Assembly (NCBI GenBank): GCA_905250025.1
Contig: CAJNOJ010000154.1
Location: forward strand, 62,001-126,000
Direction: 5' to 3'
Length of the DNA: 64,000 nt
Source: Adineta ricciae
Lineage: Eukaryota > Rotifera > Eurotatoria > Adinetida > Adinetidae
Positions 34,468 to 44,969 of this stretch are shown piece by piece. The notes under the pieces are model-generated. The model had not been told where the DNA came from and did no database searches. It saw only the letters and a program-made list of their open reading frames with translations. The translations under genes and the position numbers were made by a program. How positions within the stretch are numbered: the first letter of the stretch is position 1; every line of letters starts with the position of its first letter.

Positions 34468-36134
34468 ATGACTATGTTTTTTGAAAACGGTGAAGAACAA
34501 TTGATGACAAATTTCATGACACAGTCCTATGAGGAAAGTACTGGTGAAGACAACTCATTATTATTAAAGTATGTTCGTCAATTATCGAATTCTTCGACAA
34601 TTGAGAATTTCAATGAAGTTACCTTGGATCCTGTCGATTGGAAATCAACACGCGAGCAGGCCCATCGAATGTTGGATACTTCATTGGATTTTCTAGAAAA
34701 TTCTCGTCAAAGACCGGCATGGCTGCCATTACCAACTGAAACGCGACAACGTCTTACTACAGAGACTCTACCAAGAGAAGGAAAGTGTTTGAAGGAGGTT
34801 TGCGATGACATAACCAATGATGTTTTACCTTACTGCGGTGGAAATACTCATCCAAGATTTTGGGGTTGGGTTCATGGATCAGGAACTGTTGGCGGTTTAA
34901 TAGCTGAGATGATGACGGCCACAATGAATTCTAACGTTGGTCTTTGCAGTCACAGTGGAGTTTTAATTGAAAGACAAGTTATTCAGTGGATGGTGGACTT
35001 ATTTCAATTTCCACACGAAACTTCGGGCGGTGTTATCGTTAGTGGTACATCGATGGCTGCACTCATGTGCTTAGCTGTTGCACGTTGTCATACATTGAGT
35101 AAAATAAGAGAAAAAGGTTTAGTTTCATTAGGTGTCCAACTAGTGGCTTATTGCTCGCGAGAAACACATGTTTGTATTGCGAAAGCAATGGAAATGCTAG
35201 GCTTAGGAAACGAAGCTTTACGACTAGTACCGGTTAATAGTCAGTTTCAAATAGATATTCCATCACTCAAGTCAATGATTGAACGAGATCGAAAAGATGG
35301 ATTGATTCCTTTTTGTATTGTTGGAAATGCGGGTTAGTAACAGAGAAAGAATAGATAATAAAAATTGCGTTTTGTGTTTTAGGTACTGTTAGTACGGGTG
35401 CATTTGATGATCTGAAATCCCTATCAATAATTGCAAAAGAAAATCACATTTGGTTTCATGTTGATGGTGCATTTGGAAGTTTTGTTGTTCTCGATGAGAC
35501 TCGTCGAAATTTAATTGACGGCTTGAGCGAGGCCGATTCATTAGCGTTTGATTTTCACAAATGGTTACATGTTCCATATGCAGCTGGATGTGTTCTATTG
35601 CGAAATTTTCAAAAACTTCAAGATACATTCTCATCCACACGTCATTATTTAACTGGAACAAAACGAGGATTTGCCGGCGATATGCCTTGGTTCTCCGATC
35701 TGAGCATCGAGCTTTCAAGACCGTGTCGAGCCTTGAAAGTTTGGTTTACAATCAAAGAACATGGAATGAATAAATTAGGCCAAACAATCCAGAACAATTG
35801 TGATCAAGCACAGTATTTAGCGAATTTATTAATGAAATATGACTTTATTCAAGTATTCACTCCCGTTTCATTGAATATTGTTAATTTTCGAGTGGAACCT
35901 CATGAATTAAAGCATATGGATTCGATCACGTTAGATGCATTTAACGACGAAATCGTCAATGATTTACAGGAAAAGGGAATTGCGGTCCCGTCAACAGCAA
36001 GAATTCATGGTCGGCTTTTTATTCGCGTTTGTATAACAAATCATCGAACGATGCTGTCAGATTTTCATGTTTTCATTGACTCTCTACTCAATTTGTGTCA
36101 ATCAAGAATTTCTTTCGTGAATAAATCATCTTGA
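34468..36134 (+). CDS. PLP-dependent group II decarboxylase, bacterial-like
   Basis: Two exons, 34468-35332 and 35383-36134, with a 50-bp intron; 538 aa. Group II decarboxylase hallmarks: a stacking His in SRETH (His234), the PLP-ring Asp in HVDGAFG (314-320), and the Schiff-base Lys in FDFHKWLHVPYAAG (Lys348). The segment HPRFWGWVHGSGTVGGLIAEMMTATMNSN resembles bacterial pyridoxal-dependent decarboxylases more than animal aromatic amino acid or glutamate decarboxylases. That makes it a horizontal-transfer candidate that has gained a typical short rotifer intron. Substrate cannot be fixed. Probably cytosolic: no signal peptide. Confidence 0.85.
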
Positions 36135-36346
36135 GAGTAAATGTAACGGCAAAAAATTGATTTCACAGCGACATTCTTCCGCTGATAAATACATACGTAG
36201 ATGGGATCGATCATTAGCTAAGAATCTAGCAACAACACAATACGATCGACTTTACTATGTCGCAAATCAGAGAGTATTAATCACTTAATTTAGTAGAAAC
36301 TAATAGAATATTTCAATATAAAAAAATGTCATCCGAGTTCAGTCGT

Positions 36347-39300
36347 TTAATCATCAGTCGAGGGTGCCAAATTACCCATTAGTGATGATGAACCTCGTCG
36401 TCTGGGTGATTGTTTTGCATCAGTATCATACCCTGGACGAAATAAATCATCATCAAGCGAATCCTTAGTTTCCAATGGAAAATGAACAGTATGATCCGTT
36501 TCTTTCAGGCAGAACTGTTCATCATCATCCGTCCACGAGTAAGCAACAGTCGATGAATCAAGAAAGAGTTCCATTGTACTATCTAGGATTTGTAACTGAA
36601 TTGATGCATGTCTATTGCTCAATCCGTTCGATAGTTGTGTAACATAACCGGCAAGAAGCAGCAACCGCTGGTTCTCATTTAGATGAATTGTAGGCTCCGA
36701 CATTTTTCTGTAGAATTTAGCTCGCTTGTGCAGGAGTAGTCTCAGTTGTAAACGATTCAATTTTAAACGCGTTTGATAGCCATTACTCAAAGTATGCAAG
36801 GCAATCTCTCGATAGACCAAAGGCGCTAAATAGTCGTTGTCGAGAAGCTCACGCAGCAATTGGTTATCGATCATGTAACCTTCTAGAAGTCCACCACTAA
36901 CAAAATAAGTTCCGTTCGATAGATTATCTTGTGAGAATAGGGCATCGATACCGACAATGTTACCCGATCGATAATAGATAGGCACTGAGTCGATATTGCA
37001 TTCGACAATGCCACGAGCGATAAGATACGCTGTCGATACGGTTTTATCTTTTTTCAGAAGAACACTGTTTGGTTGAAACCATCGGTGTTTGGCTCTAAGA
37101 ATCCTTTCCCAACGTACTTTTTCTTCACTTGGCATTGATTGGAACAGTGGCAACAGATTGAATGCATCTTCGATCGGTTTTGAAGTACCTTTAGGTTTGG
37201 ATACACGATAATATTCCAATTTCAATGATTTCCTTTCGATTAATTCAGAAATATGTGAATAAACAGTGTGACCAAGCATTCCCGTCTCATATAGTTGAGT
37301 GATCATTTTCGATTCATACTTTAGTAATATTTGCGCACAACGTTTCGTCATATGGATCTGCCAACAGAGGCCATAGGATTGCTGCAGATCGAGAAGAATG
37401 TAAGAGGCTGTCATATGGTAGAAATGCGTTTCTTCACAAACTTTGTTCCAAATATTTCTATCAATATTTGCCAGTTCAGGAAATTCTTGTTGAATTTTAT
37501 TCATACGAGTTCGTACTGAATGGAAAGCGAGTACTAGTTCGATTGTGAGAAAAATATGATCGAAGAGAAGTTTGTTCGATTGATTTGTAATATAATCAAT
37601 ACAATCGAATCGCATGAGAGTTTTCAACCATTTCGACAATTGAAAATGTTCAACAATCAGATCCCAATGGAGTTTCAATGAATGTTGATGTTTAGCTTTT
37701 TCAACTGATTTAATTAAGATATAGAGTGTGCGTCGACGAATCATTCCTCGATACCATTGCTTTTCATAGTCAACTAAGAATGCTGTTAGGAAGCGATTGG
37801 TCAATTCGTTTCGGAAACGTACATTTTCTTTCTTCTCATTTCCAAGGAAACCGAACAGTGGCAAGACGAGATGCTTAATTGTTGGATTCTTGTCTTCGGG
37901 CGCGACATTGATCGGAATACTATCGGTCTCACATATACTTGGAACTTGCTGTAACTCAGTAGGAACGATGGCATGTTGTTGAACAGAAGTCAACAGAGAA
38001 TTCGGATCGAAATCTGATAAGAGAGACAATCGTCGATGAACACTTGTTTGCCGTTCGGCATCCATCTCTTGAACTAATTTTTCCGGTAGATATTCATCGA
38101 GCATGTGCCAATCAACATCTGAAAACTGTTTTTCTTGTTTCATTCGTTGGAGCTGATTAGCTGTCAATCGACGCATATGTTCTAGGGCTTGTAACAGAAT
38201 GTGTTCACTTTCCGGCGTACCTGAATTTCAAAAATAACTTTCTCTTTTCATCGTCGAATTTCTACTTACCATGATCTAAGCCAAGGATTCGCACTAAGAA
38301 TTTGCTACTTGTTCCATTGATAATCAATGTGAGCAGAGATATCATACAGATATGAAAGAGATAACGATGTCGCGTTTCCAGATCGATTCGCTCGTCAGAA
38401 TCGACCATCAGAGCCAAAATAACCGACATGCTTCCTCGTAAACCACTCCAAACTAGAACTAGATGTTCTTTCCAGGAAAAACGTACACCACTCCAACGCA
38501 TCAATGGATAGAAGATAGCAACGGATAGCATGCGGCCCAGATGAAGGACAATGTACAATAGTATTGAATATCCGAAGTCGTATGCACCTATGGTTGCTTT
38601 TGTACCGATTAGTGAATGAGCTAAAATAATTCCAGTTATGATAAATATGAGAATATTGGCAAAATCGATGATAATCCGCCAAGTATTGCTCATTGAGATT
38701 TGAACGTGACTGCTAATGCAATATTTGTTCTTGGCCATGAAAAGTCCCATGACTACCAAGGCTAATACAGCTGAAACGCCGAGTTCAACATCTGCCACGT
38801 AAAAGACCAGATAAGCAAGGCCGAATGTCGAGATTATTTCCACTTCAAGTTCGTTATGAACTAGATTGAAGAAGATCACCGCAGCAATACCACAGACTAT
38901 ACCGAACAGCGGGCCTCCTACGAAAAATTATATTGTTACATCAATATAAACTACAATCAATACACTATACTAACCAATAGTAAACTTGGCAATATCGACG
39001 ATTATTTTCTTAGCACTGTCACTTCCACCGACAATTATGTCACGAAATACCATAAATATAACAAAGGCAGATCCGTCGTTTAATAGTGATTCAAGATCAA
39101 TCAGTGCAGCCAATGATTTACTCGCCCCAGACTCATGTAATAATGCAACAACGGCGACAGGATCCGTTGCACTTAATATACTTCCAAACATTATACTGAC
39201 TAACCACGACCATTGGTAAGAAAACACAAAGACAGCGAATGTGGAAACAACGGCTATCGATATGAGTACACCGGGGCCCGCGAGAAGTATTGCGGATACG

Positions 39301-39653
39301 ATATGTGGTCGAATAACATGAAAACGACTGTTGAAAGCTGAATCGAATATGAGTAAAGGCAGGAAAATGTAGTAAATCAAGTGAGGATTGATATTTTTCA
39401 ATTCGTTTTCACCGAGTAGAAAATCATTGTTCATCACAGGAACATAAGACACGATTATGCCAATTGTAAATCCGAATATAAGAACGATGACTGTAAATGG
39501 TGCAGGAAATTTGTTTTTTAATATTTGAGAAAGAATTAATTTGCATAAGCATCCAGCTAAGACAGCAAACGATAAAAATAATATCACTGTCCCTGTCGCT
39601 CCGTGCTCTTTTCCACCATGAGAATCTTTTGTCGCATTTGCAATCACAGTCAT
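36347..39653 (-). CDS. Na+/H+ exchanger with C-terminal cNMP-binding-like domain (copy 1)
   Basis: Three exons, 39653-38975, 38917-38270 and 38220-36347 (introns 57 and 49 bp); 1066 aa. Residues about 20-450 form the CPA1 exchanger membrane domain with about 12 helices. It has FLPLLIFDSAFN at 97-108, the ion-site ATDPVAVVALLHE at 162-174, and LLNDGSAF with the Asn-Asp pair at 192-193. A long helical region follows, then a beta-rich cyclic-nucleotide-binding-like fold at roughly 830-900. The phosphate-binding cassette there is poor: GIDALFSQDNLSNGTYF lacks the usual G-E and R-T-A residues, so nucleotide binding is doubtful. Architecture recalls SOS1/SLC9C-type exchangers, but I see no voltage-sensor segment. 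Regulates pH or Na+; membrane not determinable. Confidence 0.85.
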
Positions 39654-41922
39654 CTACAAAAGTCAACCCGTACTACTAATTTCCGTAATCACTTTGTCCC
39701 ATTCGATATGATCCTCTGTCAGTCGATTTGAGTTCGTGTGAAAAAATACAAACTCACTTAACATGATTGTATGATTTGCAATCCGAGATATATTACAAGT
39801 TTTCTCTTTTCCTTCGGAATTTCTTATCATTACATATACATAAAAGAATTTACTACGCGCAGACGCAACTCATGTCAGTGACTTATTTAAATAAAAAGCT
39901 CAAAATTAATTAGATGTCCTTCTTTAGAAAAAATGAAACTTACACATTTATGACAGGTATCAGAACTAGAAATTCTTCTCTTTTCTCATGTGATAAGCAA
40001 TATAAAAGTTATCAAGACAGTAAATACAGATAAGGAGAATTAGTGAGAGAACGAGAAAAAAGCCCGATTGCTTATTTTGTTCGACTCTATCATCTGTCAA
40101 TGGCACTCTAAACTCAACCTCATCTTGTTTTATAGACCGCTTTTGAATGTACTTTTTCTGTTACATCAGAGTTTCTCTTCTCTAAAATTTCTTCGTTCTC
40201 GTGACTCATTACTATTCTGCGTCGTTCGCACTTTACTTGTTATTTGTCACCACATGACTATCAACACGTAAATGTAATAAAACATGCGCCCGAAAAAAAG
40301 TCACTTTTCATCTCACTACTGACTTATTGATCGATACAATGTGCTTCATAAGTATGTTTCTAGTTTCTATTGATTTTTTTTTGGTCATTAGTAATAATAG
40401 CAACCTACGTTTCCTGTTCTTCTCATACGATACAAAATCTACACCACTCGAAAGGTTGATGATTCAATACCTTGTCAAAAAAAATTAATTTATAAATGGG
40501 CGTGTTGTACACGATACAGTTCCAATTGATTCATATCTTTGACTAATGAACAAACGATATACGTATATGTAAATGTCGATTGAGTCGCTCCTGAGCTATT
40601 GACTTTTAGATGAGAATATAAGCTGATTTTGACGATACTGTGCAAACGAGAGTTACAAAAGACATATGGATACCTCGCATGCTTAGGTAAAAGAAATAGT
40701 CCAATAAAAGCAAAACAGAACAGAACATAAATACATACGATATGTATATAGCAGTGACATCATCAGGAGAGTAAGTATCGAATGCAGCGAAGTGGCGGAA
40801 TGTCTATGAAATTCTCCAAATAATGTAGAAGAAGCGATTTAATATGTATGTATAAATAGACTGCGGTTGTAGAAAGAGAAGACAACTAAGAGTAGCAAAA
40901 AAACGACATTTTGTGTGAATAATTATCTTGCATTAGCTTTGACGTTGATTAATGAAGAAGTTTATGATGTGTCTATTCATGAATTATTGATTCATTGATA
41001 AAGGTTTTTTTTAGAGAGTAATGTCTTTCGTAAGTCATTCAATGAAAAGTATTAACGAGTACTATAGACTCGAAACCAGCCAGTTAAGAATAGTATTCTC
41101 ATTCGCTTTCGTTTTCAATAGCACCTTGCACAATTTGATGACAGTCAATGAATAAATGAAAGAAAAGAAAGAAAAATACAACTATATGAAGGTAAACATA
41201 CTTCGTTAACCTTCAATCGTGACTAACGAAAACAATGATTGCTTCGTTATTTTACCAGTAAAGCTGGGCTAACGGATTTTGTATTATATGAGTGCTTTTA
41301 CACTTCTCTATTCAATGCAAAACGTTTGTCAACGTTCTAACAATACTGTAAAACATATATGACCGATGTCAGGTGAAGTTCATTCTTTTATATTTGCGTA
41401 TAACATATATTCTCTTTCGAAATCTTCTTTATTTCATTCATCTGTCAGTGACTGTGGTATAAATCATCTCACTATTGATCATTGGTTCGAGTAGTAAATA
41501 CTTATAAATGAATGGAATACCAAGAGAAAGCTTGTGAAAAAGAGAATCTACTAACGTCAATTAATAAAAGGTTAATCGGTTTAATGCTCACGAAAGTAAT
41601 CCATAGCAAATGTTGTAATGGAGAAAACTAGACTCGGTTGTCTTACCTTCAGAAATGAAATTCTCTCAGCAGAAATTGAGGAACACAATTCATCAACTCT
41701 CTCTTCATATATAGTTATAGCTACTAACAGTCGATCTGAACGGTAATTAAGTTGAAGACGGAGGTGCTCACTGTCTGACTGAAGCATTACAATATACATG
41801 TATATTCTTCTGTGCTCAAAAATGAACACAAAAATCTTGCGCACGCGAAATGTTTTTGATCACCATATTTTCAGTCATATACTCGTAGCAATCGTCTTGA
41901 TAGAACAGTATCGTTTATTTAT
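39654..41922. other. Non-coding region between exchanger and GPCR
   Basis: About 2.3 kb, AT-rich. The first 1.1 kb (to about 40750) recurs at 62999-64000 with moderate divergence and indels, so it belongs to the exchanger duplication. The short open frame at 41581-41844 (minus) shows no family features. Confidence 0.5.
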
Positions 41923-42807
41923 TCAATTCAATGCTCGCACGACTACTTCTGAATGCCAATGAAATCTTTGCCGAATCGATTGTTTCAATGGATCAGTAAA
42001 TTGAAACAGTGCAACCATCACACACGCCAAAGCAATGTCAACAAATACATATGCAATACGAAAATGATATTGTGGTGCACGATTCAAAAATGACATAAAC
42101 ATAAATAGTCCATAGGGAAAATCTATGACGAATAGTATCATCAAAAGCGTCACAGTACGACGAAACATCTTCAGTTCTCGTTGTGCACGAACTAATCTAT
42201 TGACAGACGTTGTACGCTGATTCATTTCATGGACATAGTGAACTAGTTTCCAGTAGATTACAACTGTCATTACAACGGGAATGAAATAAACACAGAGTGC
42301 TGCAAATATAATTGAAACTGAAAGCTTGAATGGCACTTGACATATCTGATTGTCAGCGTTGTATATAATCTGACCAGTAAATACGAAGACCAATGGAAAC
42401 AACAATGCATATGACCATGTGATGCCAACGAAGAATAGTTGATTTCGTTTTCTTTGCCAGAACAGACGTGTTGGATAGACAACTGTGACATATCGATAGA
42501 ATGCTTGTAGTAAAAATGAATAGTTAAGTACTGCACAAGTCACATATGTCAAGTAACCAGAAGATGTGCAAAGAAAATAATGATCGTGAATCTGTCTGAG
42601 ATCGTTGTACAATGTAAATACACTGATGATAAGTAGATCGCTTGCGAAAGCAACTTGTGCTACACATGAGTTGGCAGTGAGAATCATAGGAATTGTGTGA
42701 CATGTTCGATCAAATAGAATGATGAATAAGAAGATAAGATTTGGTAGAATAACAAAAATGAGACAAATGATCATGAAAATATCCAATGGGATGAACCAGG
42801 GTTCCAT
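41923..42807 (-). CDS. 7TM receptor, rhodopsin-like (copy 1)
   Basis: Single exon, 294 aa from the ATG at 42807. Seven hydrophobic segments: TM1 IFMIICLIFVILPNLIFLFIIL; TM2 around SCVAQVAFASDLLIISVF; a Cys before TM3 (FLCTSSGYLT); TM3 ending FYRYVTVVYPTR in the DRY position; TM4 LFFVGITWSYALLFPLVFVF; NQICQVPFKL with the loop-2 Cys before TM5; TM6 LLMILFVIDFPYGLFMFM; TM7 VFVDIALACVMVALFQFTDPLKQS. Most like the large lineage-specific FMRFamide-receptor-like sets of bdelloids; the ligand is unknown. A second, truncated copy lies at 59514-60206. Confidence 0.85.
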   Translation of the reverse strand: MEPWFIPLDIFMIICLIFVILPNLIFLFIILFDRTCHTIPMILTANSCVAQVAFASDLLIISVFTLYNDLRQIHDHYFLCTSSGYLTYVTCAVLNYSFLLQAFYRYVTVVYPTRLFWQRKRNQLFFVGITWSYALLFPLVFVFTGQIIYNADNQICQVPFKLSVSIIFAALCVYFIPVVMTVVIYWKLVHYVHEMNQRTTSVNRLVRAQRELKMFRRTVTLLMILFVIDFPYGLFMFMSFLNRAPQYHFRIAYVFVDIALACVMVALFQFTDPLKQSIRQRFHWHSEVVVRALN

Positions 42808-44969
42808 AACCACCGAAGACGAACTATTCTCAGATATGATTTACAAAAAGAAGGAGGACGTATATGCAGAATCTTGTAAAATAAGCTTCTAATTTAAATA
42901 GTGGCTTTACTGGCGGATTAAGTCGAAGGCTTTTAGCGGATGTCTTTATATAACTTGAAGTGGCGATCATTAAAAAAGCGGTAAAAATGTTATTGGGATC
43001 GTTTTATTTATAGTAAAAAATGATCGAATAAGTTTACTCATCTAGCGATGTTATAATATATATATACGCATATATATGAGATAAAAGCTAAGTGGCCTTA
43101 AGAGCATAAGGTGATTTGAGTTTTGGACTGCGTGGACAACTAAGTCTTCGACGCCATTCCGAGCTTTAATACGACTGATATATTAGAAATAGCTAGTATC
43201 GTTTCACGTCCGTCAGAAAATGAGTTTATGAAAAGTCTAGAAAAGAGTATAATTATAAACTTCTAAAATATTGTTTACTTTGACGCAATTTAGTTTTCAC
43301 TAAAGAGAATTATTATGTCATTCATCTAGTCATCGCATACTTCAATGAACTTTCGTTGCAAATTTCATGCTCAGGACATTTCCAAAATCTGGACAACGGT
43401 ACAAAATAGTATAATTCAAAGTTTCTATAAAAAACGCATCAATTTTTATTGTCTATTTAATAAAAGCACATATTCGCATTTTTCCCCGGGATGACAACCA
43501 AAGAAGTAAAGAAAATATCTTCCGGAGAATTAGAATGCAGCGTCGTTTAGACGCAAAGTATATAGTTAAGAGATATTTGCTAATCCTTTTGAATTTTAAT
43601 CGAAAAACTTTCTCCGAGGGATGGTAGTATCCGGTTTACTTATTGATTCCTTTTACTCGTAGTATGATATTTTACAAGTAATATTCAAAAAAGAAAAATA
43701 CAACAAAGAATCTCACATTAGAAATAGCAATTAGTAAGCAAATCTAATTTCAAAAATCATATCATTGTTATATATTTAGAGTATAGAAGATGAAATGGCA
43801 TATTTCATGGCAATACTTTCATCAAATCGGGGATCGCGATGAAACCTAAGCTACAAGCTTTCTCCTTTCCATCATTCTTTGTGTCGATCTATTCTATGTA
43901 TGCATCTGAAACTACCTAAAATTATCTAAAGTAACACAATCAAGCTTTACTGTTTCGTTGAGTGTATTGAACATACAAAAATAAATAAAATCTACTTGAA
44001 TTCATTTATGAGCTAATCTACACCAATGGCATCTGGCGGAAAAGTCTCTTTGCTGTTAAACACAATATGTATTTCATATTTGATAGTAAAGTTTGAATGA
44101 TTCGCACGTTCAGCTGACTTTTTGAAAAAAGTTGACCCAAAGTTTTTGTACGCATTTTCTTAACAAAACAGACTTCAGCATAGATAAGTATCAAAGTGTA
44201 GGGTAAAAGAGCTTCATTGAAAATTGTCGAACATCTTTAGTTAAAGATATTTATAAATCATACAGCTTGAATGAAAAACAGTGATGATAAAATAAACGAA
44301 TTACACGCAGAATAGTTTTGGGCGGATGTGTGATTATGTACGAAAAATCTATTATTGTATAACACTTCAGTAGATGTAAAAACATAGTTTTAGAAGAATC
44401 CAAACACACAGTACGGCCCATCAAATGGTACACTTTTCCCCTTTTTGTGCATTGTCAACAAAGCAAGGATTATTTGAATTAGTTTAATCGTAGAACAAAC
44501 AATTTGAAGTAAGATTGCATCACTCTGATTTTCATATGTTATGCACATGATATTGGCCCTCTAAGCTGACGTATTAGGTTTTTTCCATTCTTTGTTCGTT
44601 CGGTTCTATATAAGAATGTGCTATATACAAGAATGATATCATTCGATAAGTGTAAGAAAGAAAAAGAACGGATCGCGATTATTGATATTCACAGGTAATC
44701 CAAACACGAGATTTGCCTTTTTACCCTTCATCTTCGTTTCAATAAAAATGACCTTAATGGAAGTAAAAATACTTCCCTTTTTTTTCATAGCTTTTGTTAA
44801 GATAATTTTCAGTAGTACACCGGATTAGCTTTCTATGAAATACTTGATTTACGATGCTCTGTATTTTCGTAAAGATAATTCCGGATCTTCGCTAACCAAA
44901 TCTTGTATATTGTTTATATCGTAATTAGGCACGAGTCATTCATCTGTTGACAGCAAAAGGGTGAGTCAA
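42808..44969. other. Long non-coding region
   Basis: About 2.2 kb, strongly AT-rich, with a short alternating TA/CA tract (TATATATATACGCATATATATG) near 43054-43078 and many homopolymer runs. No open frame with recognisable features on either strand; the minus-strand frame at 44251-44433 has none. Confidence 0.5.

Noticed and set aside
41581..41844. 87-codon minus-strand frame next to the GPCR
   Set aside because: No domain, no second copy and no recognisable splice partners.
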